Origin: Stenogyne calaminthoides
Taxonomy: Eukaryota; Streptophyta; Magnoliopsida; Lamiales; Lamiaceae
Assembly (NCBI GenBank): GCA_037126765.1
Contig: JBBCBC010000037.1
Span: forward strand, 7,011,263 to 7,075,262
Reading direction: 5' to 3'
DNA length: 64,000 bases
The translations under genes were made by a program, and so were the position numbers. The notes under the pieces are model-generated. The model was given only the letters and a program-made list of their open reading frames with translations. It was not told the origin of the DNA and made no database searches. Below are positions 46,894 through 59,428 of this stretch, piece by piece. How positions within the stretch are numbered: position 1 is the stretch's first letter; the number at the start of each line of letters is the position of its first letter.

Positions 46894-49800
46894 GTATGGA
46901 AGGGATAATATAATTTCCCTTAATTTCAAGTTTTTGTTATTATCAAATACATTTTTTTTTTGATTGAATTATGACCACCTTCCATGGGGCATCATTATCA
47001 TAACTCATAAGACTTTGCACACATCTCTTTCAGTTGGGTTTGTTTCACTTTTGAGTTTGTTTCTTTTCACATTTTCTTGTTTGTTGCCTTTGATTTCTTT
47101 TTAATTCCTTTTAATATTTTACTTAAGTTGCCCAAAAAAAAAATGGAGTGTATCTATCATACACAAAAGAGCACCAAATTTTGTCACACGCACATGAGAT
47201 TTTTTTTAATTTTTTTTCTGGGTTGAGGGTACATAGACATCACACAAGTTATATGGGCTGGGTTAAAAGAAAAAACTAGAGAGCATTTTAGCAATTTTAC
47301 TTGTAAATATAAAGCAATAATAATGGCATATATCTCTTTCCTTGAATTGTCAAGTACGTCCCAGTCTCTTTGAAAAAGAAGCATTCAATCTTTCAAATTT
47401 TTTTCGTCAAATTTGTTCATCTTTCATCTTAGTTTCTCCTTTCTATACTCTAGAACTTAATTTACAACATTTTTGTGATCGATAATATTAATTTTTATGC
47501 AAACTCTAGATTGAACGAGATTCATGCTATGAGACTTGTTTTTAATTTATGAGCATGCTGAACCTATTTAGATTATGATACGGATCAAGTTTAGTGGGTT
47601 AAAAAAATTTAAATGAATAAATTTGGTCAAATAATTTAAATTCATAGTATAAAACTTGTTAATGGGAGACCAACTCTAATTTTTATATCCTAAAGACATA
47701 TTTCTTGATTTCAATTAAATTAATCCATACATATTAATGTATATTATATACTTATGAACGTTACTTTGGGAATATTTTTTTTTTTTTGGAGTAAGATCTG
47801 AAAAAAGGTGAGTAATGAGCATGGAGCAATACCCTTATCCACACTTTACTGGGTTCCTCTCTTCGGCTTCACGCAAAAAAAGCTAATTTAAGTCATGTGA
47901 AACTTATGCTTAGCTCCCTTTTTCTTTTCTATTTTTATTTAAATTTCCTATTGATTGATAACAAATTAAAACTGGTATTTTCTCATGAAAAAGGTTATTA
48001 TCAGTTTAATTTGGAGTGTCGTTCAAAATTTCAAATACAAAACTCTGGGTTTTAGTTAATACAAGTAGCATCTTTTTTCCGTAAATTAATAAATTGATAG
48101 GTTGACCGTTTTCCTCCCTACTTTTTTTGCAAAATATGTTAGTATCATCTATCATGCCTTCTAGATTTTCTTTCTTTTAATAATTATTATAAACAAAAGA
48201 GATTGAAAGATCATGTGCAGCCAGCTGGAATCTAACAGACGATGCAATAAAACAATCTAATATTTTGTTGCTTTCGTGCGATAAAATGGCCACTCTCCAT
48301 ACCATTTTACTGCATCTGATTGACACCCCTTGCAAAACTTGATTTATATATATTAGCTTCATTGGGTTCGATTTTGACTTATGAATAATCAAAATTTCAT
48401 TATGGCTTGAACCATTAATTCTATGTCCGCTTATGTGATGATATCTTAATTTGTTGGGCTAGCCTCTGATTAATTTAATTTTATATGTATTATATAATTC
48501 AATTTGTACATTAATTAAGTGATTAAATCGTTATTAATTGTAGAAAGAATGAAATTATCATTGTAATCTTGCATTCCTCTAATTTAAAGAGTTAGATTAA
48601 AGAATTTCTTTAGTGTATGTGGCTCTTAGCTCGTGTTCTTAAATAAATGAAAAGAGAAAATACAAAATAACGAAAGAAAAACAAAATAATATTATATCTC
48701 TCGTAAGAATAAAAAATAAGCCAAAAAGTCAAAAACTATGATTACTTCTAGCTTTATACCTGTAATCCAAAAATGGAGATGTATATTGACAATGACAATC
48801 CAACTAATCAGTCCCCATTCTTAAAGAAAATATAAAAAATATCAAGTTTGTGTATTTGAGTGTTATTTCCTTTGGGTTTTATTAATATTTTAGGGCCTAT
48901 GGTGGATATCAGAAAACAAGATTGCAATGTAATATACAATATTGTTGAGTAACACTTTTTATGAATCGATGTCTATAAATTAAGAGTCCATTTATTTAGT
49001 GGTATAGAATTTAGATGAATATGAAATCATGTGATTTATTTTATTTATTTCATTAGAAACTCCGACATTTTTGGTGGTAAGATTGGCTCATCTTTCTTAA
49101 TAGGCTTATGGATTTGCATTGTGTGGAGTATCTGAAAAAATAAATAAATTAATCTTTGAAGATATTCCGTTCGACGAGGAGAAAATTGTAAAGGAAATTA
49201 AAGCCGCTTTTGGAGTTTAAATTCAACAATTTGTTAAATCTATCCTATAATTTGACATTTTCAAATTATTTAGAAACGAAAAGTCATTTAAATCTTGTAT
49301 CGATTTATTTTTTGAACCAATTCATTTTAATGAATTTTTTACCGCTTGGTTTTTTTTTACTTATGTATAATTTGACATAAATTAAAATGATGGAAAAAAT
49401 TTATTTAGATCATGGGCTTTTGCTTGACATGATGGGAAAATAAAAAATGAGAAAATAATCATACCAAAACAAATTGAAAAAAGTGAGATATAGTTTATTT
49501 TCCCCTCTTTTTCCTTCTTTTTTCATATAACAAACAAACTCTAATGGTATAATATTGATAGTTCAATACGTAATAATAATATTAAAGAAATAGATTTCAC
49601 CCTAAACTCAAGTTCATTCAAACTTTTTTTATTTCCAAAAATTTATATTATTATAAAGAAGTTATTATGGGTATAAAATTCACTGTACATTGATTGTATG
49701 GTGAACATAATGGTGCAAATACTTTTGCCAACTTCTTTTCAAACATTGTCCATTTAAATTAGGAAATATAATTAGAAATAATTATTAACAGTAATTGTAC

Positions 49801-50047
49801 AATAATGGAGGCAGGGCCATATAATAGGGCCACCATATTATCTAATCAATAAAATTTCCTCTTTCACTCAACCTATTCCCCCTCTCTCTCCAGAAAAACA
49901 CTTGCCATGTGCACTGCTTCATCAGTTCTTGCTGGCTCTTTCTCATCTCCAGTTAATCTTTTTAAAAACAGTTCGTAAATGTCGCATTCAACAGCATCAA
50001 CATACATACTACAGCACTAGAATTTCGCCCCTCCACTGTGAGAGACT
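46894..50047. other. Intergenic, upstream of the CIP7-like gene
   Basis: AT-rich, with no exon recognised up to about 49,800. The last 200 bp before 50,048 are C/T-rich (CCCCCTCTCTCTCC near 49,878) and probably include the promoter and 5' UTR of the next gene. Confidence 0.45.
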
Positions 50048-53000
50048 ATGGATTCAAAGGCCCTTCTTGATTATGCACTCTTTCAACTCACCCCCACAAG
50101 AACAAGGTATTTTTCTCTATACTATGTGTTTTTTGACAATTCCTTGTTGCTAACAAGTTATTGATTGATGATACTTTTTTAATAGATGTGATCTTGTGGT
50201 GTTTTCTGGGAAAAAGAGTGAGAAATTGGCGTCTGGGCTTGTAGAGCCCTTTCTTGCTCACTTGCAATATGCGAAAGATCAGATTCCAAAGGGTGGGTAT
50301 TCGATTACTCTTCGCCCACCCACCACTGATGCTGATGTCTCATGGTTCACTAAGGCCACATTTCAGAGGTAGAATAATTTCTGTGATCTCTTAAGTGATT
50401 AGGTTAAATTTCCCCAATCTTTGATTCAGTATGTTAAATCGTCTATTGTTGTTTCCGAATTGTTGATCTTAGTTTGCTTCCACTTGTGATCTTTCGATTT
50501 CCCTTTGTATGTACTGATGATCATGGTATTACCTATTGTTTTGGGGAAAGTAGGAATTATTGGAGGGTAGATTTGGGATAAACTTCAAATCTTGGAGAAG
50601 GCTTTGGTTTGAGGTTTTTACTTTGTTTTTTCAATCCTTGATTAATATACTTCATTTTGTGGCTGGCAGATTTGTACGTTTTGTGAGCACCCCTGAGATT
50701 CTTGAGAGATTTATACGTGTGGAACGAGAAATTTTGCAGATTGAGAATTCAACTCAATCTAGTGAAATTTCTAATGTGGAGGAGACGGGACATTCAGGGG
50801 AAGGTATGAGGGCATATCCTTATAAAATAAATATAGCATGTATTGTATCATGTATGTATAGCTTGAACAAATTTTTGGCTATATCATAGTATGCATTCTC
50901 TTCCCAGTTGAATTTCAAGAGAGTTTTGATAAACTTTAACAAAAATCTGCAAGGAAAAACTTACAATAATTAATGTTGCATTTTGGGATTTCATAGCTGC
51001 AGACTATTTTTTCCCATTATCTGAGATATCAGATCAATGTTCCAATTATTGGTGTTATCTAAGCACATTGTATTATCAGGAACCTTGGCAATTGTTGATG
51101 GGAACACGAAACAAACAGCAAATTCATCCAAGGTATTCTAAGAAGCAATTATCTTTCTTAAGTTTTCCATCTAATTAAGGTTTTCCATTGCTCTTCTAGT
51201 TAACTTCTGAAGAAGAAAATAATGGAGCTGCACTGAGAGAAAGTAGCAGGTAATAGAATTCTCATTTGTCGCATTCCTAGAATTACTCTTTTATAGCTCT
51301 GGTAGCTGAGTCTTTTACTTTCTTTCCTGAGAAGGGTTCGTCTTCAACGTCTTATGGATACTCGAAAAGCATTACTTTTGAAAGAACAAGCAATGGCTTA
51401 TGCTCGTGCAGTTGTGGCTGGCTATGAAATGGAAACCATTGATGATCTTATCTGTTTTGCAGACACATTTGGGGCCTCACGTCTAAGGTACGACTTATAA
51501 TTTTCTTCCATATTATGATATCAATGGTGTGCTAGTTTTATTAATTCAATTCAATAATACTGTCAGCCAAATCTTATGCACCAATGCAAAATATGCCTTG
51601 TAATTCGAGAGAAATAACTGAAATTTGATTTTAATAAGCTAATCATGTAATATTTAATGTAATTCCAATTTTAGTTTAAAATTTTTCTCTTTGAGAATCT
51701 ATTTACTTTCTTGTAGAGAAGCATGCACTGACTTCAAGGATCTTTTCAACAAAAAACATACGGATGACCAATGGAGGGATGAATTAGCAGCAGTACAAGC
51801 GTTCTCTATGACTGACCTCCCATATATGGGGACATCTGGAATTATGCTAGCAGGTGAAAATTTTATTGGCAATGGGATTCCTGCAGGTGCACTTGTGAGA
51901 AGTGGCTCCTCTGACCCTTTATCCGACTCAACTTCAGATAAAAGTAAAGGTAAATTTTGTTTCACCTACATGGCAATCTAGGCAATGCTATGTCTTGGTT
52001 ACGAAAACATTAGATGGTGACGAAGTCTTATGTAAAATTGCATTACCGCAAGAAGTGTTTTGCATCATGTGTGTAATTTTAAACAGTATTAGTTATTTCA
52101 TTAAAAAGTATTAGTTCTTAAAGTGATAGTTGTGAACATATGGCACTTTAAAATTTTGTTACATGACCAACTGTAGAATGGTTAACTTATACTTTGTTTA
52201 TTCTGTCGCAGAAAATAACGTTCCAGCCTCTGAACAGACACCTAATGGTCAGCAGCAGGTTCCATGGATGAATCAGATTCCACCATATATGTACAACTTT
52301 CAAGGCCCCATGCAGCAAATACCACCATATCAAGGTTATCCTTTCCCTGGTATGCATCCTGTACAGCCTTATTATCCTGGCAATATGGGATGGTCGCCTC
52401 CTGGTGGAATCCCCCCGTCTAAGAACCGTAAATCTTCTAGAAAGAAGAAGTCTTATGATGAAAATGGGACAGATACTGAAGAAGATGAAGAAACTGCATC
52501 TAGTGACTCGGATGCTGAGAATGATTCTGATAAGGAAAAAGAACATGGTAAGAAGTCTTCTGCAAAGGGGCAAAAACATAAAAAGAACAAGAAGAAGACT
52601 TCGAAAACAGTTGTTATTCGTAACATAAACTACATAACTTCCCAGAGGAGCAATGCAGAAGATAATGATTTGTCTGAAGAATCTTCAGGAGAAGCCCTTT
52701 CACTTGAAGAAGCTTCAATCAGAGAGGGGGTAGACAATGCAATTGCATCTTTAGAGAGACGTACACATTCGAAATCACATAAGAACAGAGGGAAACAGGG
52801 CTCTCATGCTCAAAATGGAATAAATGGTCATGCTGAACAGGATTTTACAGACGATGTTGGTGCAGAAGGAGCGAAAGCAACTAATCCTTGGGGTGCTTTT
52901 CAGAATCTTCTCTTGAGCCAAGACGAGAAAACTCCCAGTGGAGATCCTATGGATGAACAGTATATGATTGCAAATTCCAATGGTGGGCTTTCACGCAAAA

Positions 53001-54507
53001 CTAGCAATGGTTTGGATTTGGAGTCTGAGAAAATTCCAAAACAGCCCTTGACTAGTGATGATTCAGTTCTCATGCTTCAGAGAGGAGGGGTGAATGGTGG
53101 GGAAGCTCATATTGTGGATTTTGGAAATGGTGAAGGCATGAACTCATCCATGAAAAAAATTGTCTCTGAAAACGAGACTGAATTGTTTGCGCAACAATTC
53201 AACGGATCAAGGACTAATACAATGGATTCCGTACAAGACTTCTCCTCAGAATTGTCCACTATCAAAAACAGGAAAGAGAAAGATTGGTATGTAGTTAATA
53301 ATATGTCTGGAGATTCGGAAGCACATATGACCAAGCAATTGGAATTCGTCAATCAAGATTCTTTGTCCTTCAAAAGGGACTTTGTTCAGAAAGAAACAGC
53401 TGTGGTTGACGATTCCTTCATTATAGAGTCTAGGTCAACCATTGATGAGCACTATGCTTCTAACTGGAGAACTGATATCAGCATGGATGCCGACATTGAT
53501 GTACCAGAAAATGAAAGTCCAGCTGGCATCACCGCCTCTGCAGAACCAGATGACCTCTGCATGATGCTCGTAAGGGAATCACAGGAATCGGGAGCATCGT
53601 GGACCCCGGAAATGGACTATGAAGTTGAAATCTCTTTTAACGAAGCTGATAAAAGATCTTCCGCCATATCAAATGCTCAAGCTGTAGAAGGTCCCGTCCC
53701 TAAGGGTAAAAATGTCAATGTCAAGAAGAATGCAGGCCCCATAAGGTCGAAAGTAAGCAAGCCAGATCCTTTACCTAAGACCAAGAAGATATCTTCAGCG
53801 AGTAGGCTCATGACACATAAGGGCAAGTTACAAAAGGTATAAATAACGTTTACAGTTACATGGTAATTCGACTCTTATTTAGCTGTATCCATCTTTCTTA
53901 TTTGACCAGGAGAGTAAATGAGCCGAGTCTAGCCGAGTAGTGTCATACTCGAAGCTCAAAACTCGACTCGAACTCGATTGAGCTCAACTCAGATTGAGTA
54001 AATTGAACTCAATTGAGTACTCAGAGCTCAACTCATCTAGACTCAATAACTTACATAATCCTAATTATAGATTTTCATTTTATGTATAGTTAAGAGTATA
54101 TTTGTAAATAATTAGCATATTATGGGTAACATAGTAAATTTTGTGAGCTCGATTAGGCTCGCGAGCATGACGACCTACTATTACTGAGATCAAGCTCAAG
54201 AACTACTCGAGTAGCTCAAGCTCGACTCAGTTAAACTCATGCTAGTTTCAGAATTTTTCCAAGTCAGGCATTAGTAGCTCGAGTCACTTCCACCCCTATG
54301 TTTGACCCTTTTGATGATGCATTTCCTATGCAGGAAGAAGACGAGCGTAAGAGAATGGAAGAAATAAAGATTGAACGGCAGAAGAGAATCGCTGAAAGAA
54401 CAGCTGCTGCTGGTTCCACCCCTGCAAAGAAACTTCCGGTGGGAAGTAGATCGGCTCCTCCAAAACTCGAGAAGACCAGATCTCCAGTCGCCACACGAAA
54501 AAGCTAA
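50048..54507 (+). CDS. COP1-interacting protein 7-like
   Basis: The nine exons are 50,048-50,106, 50,186-50,368, 50,670-50,803, 51,080-51,132, 51,200-51,249, 51,335-51,487, 51,717-51,949, 52,212-53,836 and 54,334-54,507. All borders are GT-AG and encode 887 residues. The N-terminus (MDSKALLDYALFQLTPTRTR) and the block MDTRKALLLKEQAMAYARA match the CIP7-like family. A Pro/Tyr-rich stretch (about 307-357) is followed by a basic patch (359-369), an acidic region (372-400) and a Lys-rich patch (401-420) that could be nuclear localisation signals. The C-terminus starts with a charged probable coiled coil (EEDERKRMEEIKIERQKRI, from 831). Arabidopsis CIP7 is a nuclear protein that binds the light-signalling E3 ligase COP1 and promotes light-dependent gene expression; this function is inferred by similarity. 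Other plant members have about 1,000 residues, so this one is somewhat short. Intron 8 contains a hAT-type MITE. Confidence 0.9.
53899..54306. mobile_element. hAT-type MITE in intron 8 of the CIP7-like gene
   Basis: The body is 53,907-54,298, flanked by TATTTGAC and TGTTTGAC (7 of 8 bases equal), an 8-bp target duplication as for hAT elements. The left end CAGGAGAGTAAATGAGCCGA and the right end (reverse TAGGGGTGGAAGTGACTCGA) are inverted. The interior is full of GAGCTCAA or CTCGAGT motifs. It stops about 30 bp before the intact acceptor site. Confidence 0.75.
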
Positions 54508-55922
54508 GTCAGTTGATTGAATGATGGTGGTGAAACTTCACATTTAAAAAATACACATTCAAATAAGTTTTCATGAAATAGAAAGATGAAGTATCCCGGT
54601 TTTGAGTTGTGGTCAGTGATCGTGCCTCATCATGGTCTTCCACTCCGGTTGGGCATAGCTGTACTTGTACAGTCTTGGTTCTTTGCTTGTTCCATTTATT
54701 TAATAGTATATATTCATTTATTTATTTTCTTAGAGTGTGTATTTGCTATAATAAATGGATTATATACGTGTGTCACAATAAACTGATACCTTGTAAGAAA
54801 TTCAGATCTCCAGGTGCTATTTTACATTCAATTACAGCTTTTATTTTGGATATTTAAGTATTTATTTGAACAATTCAGACTATGATGAATATTTCGAGAA
54901 AGTTTCTTAGTGATTGATTGGAAATTCTGTGCAATTATATTTGATTCAATGCCAAACTTTGAATATTTCATAGATGGCATAATTCATTGAATCATTCGTT
55001 TCTTTTTACCTCGTAAGTTTCAGTTGAAATGTAAATATTTTATTGCAAGTTTAGAAAAAATCTATAATTTCATCTTTTATTTCAAAATAAAAAAATGTAT
55101 GTCGCGCGTGTAGAATGACATTTTGCACTTCTTTCTTAATTATTACTACTAACATTCTTAAATGGAAAAAAAAACTTATTCTTGCACATTGAAGATCTTA
55201 ATGATTCAGCGAGATCAAACTAAAAAAATTCAAGCTAAATGCTTATTGTTATCCACATCTTTATTTTTAGCTCTAATATAACGTTTCGAACTAATATGAT
55301 TATCAATCGCATTAAATAAGTTATAACTGAACCAATATTGCATCAATTTACATTTATTAACTTACAAACACGAAGCTCATTTGAGCTGTGGATCTTATTA
55401 TATAAATTGAGAAAATACCATATAGTCTGATTTGTTTCCCTATTTGTTGAATTAATAAGAAGATGATATTATTAACAAAATTAGAGATTAAAACCCCCCG
55501 AATAAGACGGTGGTACGTGGGTTTTGGCCTGAAAAGGAATTGGGATGGATTTTTTCCAGTTTGGCTTGGGTCCCATTCTCTCCTCATTTGGAAACAAAGG
55601 GAGAAGAAGAAACTTGTCCATTCGGGATTTATCAACAGAGAGGCGTTATTGGGCGTCACGTTATCAATATAATTTAACATAATTCTTATGTTGATAATTT
55701 CTAACTTGAGTTGAATGTTCTTCACGAGAATATTTATTCTCCTATGTTCTTGACCCTAATCTATTCGATTAAATATTATTTTCAACAATCTCTACAGTTT
55801 TTGTCAAACCTCAGGGTATGTGCCAATTTTTTTAATTGGTTTAATTGTTATTATTATTATATTATATTGAAAGAAATCAGGAATTCTGGGTTTTTGTTGA
55901 GACCTCTATAAAAGTTTTGATT
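54508..55922. other. Intergenic between the two plus-strand genes
   Basis: Starts with the 3' UTR of the CIP7-like gene (AATAAA-type signals near 54,750 and 54,777). Ends with the promoter and 5' UTR of the next gene. A CTCTATAAAAG motif at 55,905-55,915 is too close to the ATG to serve it as a TATA box. Confidence 0.5.
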
Positions 55923-58900
55923 ATGTCTGCGGGGGCATTTTGTGGAGTGGGGCCTTTATTGTTTCGTAAGAAGGCTTCCAGTTCTCAGGTATGTATGATT
56001 TTTTCTTTTTAATTTAATGTTTTCTTGATATTTATGACATTCTTGAAATAGATGTTTTCTAGTGTTGTGATTATCTGAATTACTGATTTTTTTGTTTTAT
56101 TTCATTGCATGTATGTTTCGATGATCAAAAGAAATCTGCCAAAATATATTCATATAATTTGAGGTATTGGAAATAGAAGAATCTGATTGACAATGAACAT
56201 AGTTAATTTTGATGATTTTCATGAGTTATTCAGTGTTAACATGGTGATTATTCATCAATGTATTTGGAAATTGGAATATATATTATGTGTAAACTGTATT
56301 TTACCCTGCAAATGTTTTGAAGGTTCAATAATCATCTTCAGATTGTGCATTCTGATATGATTTTGAGCACCTGTTCTTGATAGGAGAAATTGAAAATTTA
56401 TGGAAACTTATGGTCTGAAATTGCAGAGAAAATCGAAAAAAGGTAATAGAGCATCAAAGAATGTTAGGAACGTGACAGCTTCCAAAGTTGAAAGTTCACT
56501 CGGAGTGTCAGGAAATTTCGTAACCATGACTGAACTTAGGAAGAAGATTTCAAGCCTCAGAGACTTGCTCGATTTCTCTCCTTGTGGTGGTTCTGCTTCT
56601 GTAAATGAGGTAATCAGAAGTCGTTTTGGTTGCTTTTATTTGTCGTCTCAATAGTGTTCGATTCCTCATATGATGTATCATGACTCGTCTCTTTACAGTT
56701 ACTCATATTCACCCTCAACAATCTCTTTGAACGCTATCCGAAAATCAAACCTGTGTCAGAATTTAAAGGTGCATCGTTGCATAAGGTCGCCTTTCAAGAA
56801 CTTAATCTTGTTACTCTAAATGGATCGATTATTGCAACACCAATATGAAATTATTCGTCTCTGATTTCGTTGAAACAGGCCTTGAAAATCTTGTGTGATG
56901 CTCTTATATCACTTGGAGACCTTTGGACAACCGAGAAGTGGATGGTCAGATGCAAATACAATTCGTCTATGAAATTAGAAGACGCCGAGTTAGAGCAAAC
57001 CGGTAGGTAGTTTCCTAGTCTAATTTGATAACTGAATCCAAAATTTTCAGTATGACCATATTTTGTTTTTTTGTTTTCTAGCACTGGCAATGCTTGATGA
57101 CATTATTAAGGTAGCAAGGGAAAGATTGTTCGATGATATGGACGAGGATGAAGATATGACAGACTATAGCCCTTCATCATCGAGTGCGTTTGGGAAGGCG
57201 TTGTCTGAAACTTTTTGTGAAAACAGAATGTCCTATTCTGGTTCTGGTTCTCCGAAGACTCCAACTTCTGTCCTTGCACGCTCGTGGAAATCCTTGTCTA
57301 CTCGTGAGAAGACGTCTTATTCGCCACCTTTTCTCTTCCCACTAAGAGTTGCAACAGTCGGGAAACTGAGCCCCATCGATGTGAAGCGCCTCTCGTTTCA
57401 TATGTTGCCTCACGCAGTTGTTCTTCCTCAGGATCCTAAATACACAATCCTGATGAATAATATGGAAATGGAGAAGAAAGATGATGAGATTGCAAGGAAG
57501 ATGGAAATGAAATGTGAGATTCCAAAGGCTGTTAAAACTGGTTCAAATAGAAAAGAATCAAAAGATGGAAATATTGGAAGAAAGTCCATTGATGTTCAAC
57601 CTGAACCAACTCCTAAGGCCTCAGAGAAACAAGAAATGGATGTGAGTGTTTCTTCACCATCACTTCCAAACGACGACGAAAAAGTACAACCTGTACAAGA
57701 CAAACTACTATCAGTATTACTGCCTGCGACTCCACCTCCGTCACCATCTTATACACCAAGAAGTTCCGAAGCCACCACAGATTCATCACCATTTACACCA
57801 AGAAGTTACGAATCGCCACCCCCTCCTCCAACCCCATCAGCATTGATGCCTACTCCTCCGCCTCAACCTCCTCCGCCTATGACCACATCAAAGGGAAACG
57901 GAGCAGCTCCACCTCCCCCACCTCCTCCCTTTGGTGCATCAAAGGGGAATGTAGCATCTCCGCGGCCACCTCCTCCACCCATTAGTGGGAACGGGACAGC
58001 CCCACCGCCACCTCCTCCACCCATTGGTGGGAACGGGGCAGCTCCACCACCACCTCCTCCACTCATGGGAGGGAACGGGGCCACTCCACCACCACCTCCT
58101 CCACTCATGGGGGCAGGAAAGGGAAATGGGGCAGCTCCGCCGCCCCCTCCAGGGGCTATGTTCCTTGGTCCAAGGAAAGTTCCTACCAAACTGAAGAGAT
58201 CATCGCAGATGGGTAATCTGTATCGAGTTCTTAAGGGAAGGTAGAAGGATCAAGCCTAGAAGGTAGATCATCGGGACGAAAGGGTAAAATCGGAGGAGGA
58301 GGAGGAGCCGCCGCTGGAGGAAAAGGAATGGCGGATGCGCTAGCAGAGATGACGAAAAGGTAGTTTTGTTTTCATTACCAAAACATATCATACATTTCTT
58401 TCGTAGTTCAAATGTGAAATTTCGTAAAATAATTGGCTCAGGTCAGCATACTACCAACAAATTGAAGAAGATTGCAAGATTTACGCGGGAACAGTTAAGG
58501 AGATGAAAACAGCAATCTCTTCTTTTCAGACATCTGACATGGCTGAGCTCATTAAATTCCACAAATATGTCGAATCCCACCTTGAGAAATTGACAGACGA
58601 AACTCAGGTTCGTGTCGTACTAGTTTCTTGTTGTGTTCAAGATACAAAGATCATTTATAAAGAACCATCTTTCATTAAGTTTCTACATAATAGGTGCTAG
58701 CAAGATGTGAAGACTTTCCTTGCAAGAAGTTGGAAGCTTTAAGGATGGCAGCAGCTCTGTACTCCAAGTTAGATTCAATTGTCACTACTTTAAAGAGCTG
58801 GCAGATAGTTTCCCCTGTCTGCCAACAATTGGACAAAGCTGAAGGCTACTTCAACAAGGTAAGTTCAGAGATCATTGAAATTAGTCACACAATTATTATG

Positions 58901-59428
58901 TAATTAAAAAATGTTGTTTGTTTTTCTAACAATTTGATACAACATATCCAGATCAAGGTGGAAATGGATGCATTGGAGCGGACTAAAGACGAAGACTTAA
59001 AGAGATTTCAGGCTCAGAAGATCACTTTTGATTTTGGGATTCTTTTACGTATCAAAGAACAGATAGTCGACGTCTCTTCCAATTGTATGGAATTAGCGCT
59101 TAAGGTTAGTTTTCGAAAATGAGATCATACATTAGTTGTTTTTCAAATGGTTTTACTAAAAAATATTAGTTGTATGCAGTTGCAGCGTACGAGAGTATTA
59201 CTCTAGAAATTATAACTCCGAGAAATTGTTAAATCTATTTATCAGGAGAAGAGAGAAGCCAATTCAAAAGAAGAACAAAAAAGTGATGGGAAAAATAATG
59301 GAGCAGCAAAAATGCTATGGAGGGCTTTCCAGTTTGCGTTCCGAGTTTACACGTTTGCAGGGGGGCACGACGACAGGGCGGACAAGCTAACAAGAGAACT
59401 GGCACAAGCAATAGAGACGGAACACTGA
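55923..59428 (+). CDS. Proline-rich protein of the At4g04980 type, with apparent 1-bp frameshift
   Basis: The nine exons are 55,923-55,988, 56,427-56,609, 56,699-56,785, 56,879-57,002, 57,082-58,359, 58,442-58,607, 58,694-58,858, 58,952-59,104 and 59,246-59,428, all with GT-AG borders. The N-terminal part has TELRKKISSLRDLLDF, typical of this uncharacterised plant family. The middle (about residues 368-511) is a poly-Pro region with GNGAAPPPPPP repeats, like formin FH1 segments. The C-terminal part (KGMADALAEMTKR, SAYYQQIEED, AELIKFHKYVESHLEKLTDE, LRMAAALYSKL) is helical. The sum of exon lengths is 2,405, one base short of a multiple of three. In exon 5 the frame stops at 58,242-58,244 (TAG), but the family's next segment (VEGSSLEG) follows at once in another frame. 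So either one base was lost here or the sequence is wrong. Intact, the protein would have about 801 residues. The function is unknown; a cytoskeletal role is sometimes suggested for relatives. Confidence 0.85.
57893..58155 (+). repeat. In-frame tandem repeat coding for GNG-poly-Pro
   Basis: About six units of 36-60 bp, each containing GGGAACGGGGCAGCTCC-like sequence and a run of CCA, CCT or CCG codons. They encode GNGAAPPPPPP-type blocks. On the opposite strand the repeat opens a glycine-rich shadow ORF, which is not a gene. Confidence 0.85.

Noticed and set aside
52187..52579. Minus-strand ORF of 130 residues in exon 8 of the CIP7-like gene
   Set aside because: It is antisense to a well-supported exon and rich in Arg and Ile from its reverse reading.
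55905..55915. TATA box CTCTATAAAAG for the At4g04980-type gene
   Set aside because: It is about 10 bp upstream of the ATG, too close to serve that start.
56390..56457. Alternative earlier acceptor for exon 2 of the At4g04980-type gene (after CTTGATAG near 56,383)
   Set aside because: That frame hits a stop (AGG TAA) near 56,444. The acceptor TTGCAG at 56,421-56,426 keeps the frame in phase with exon 1.
57863..58189. Glycine-rich minus-strand ORF of 108 residues
   Set aside because: It is the antisense reading of the poly-Pro repeat of the plus-strand gene.
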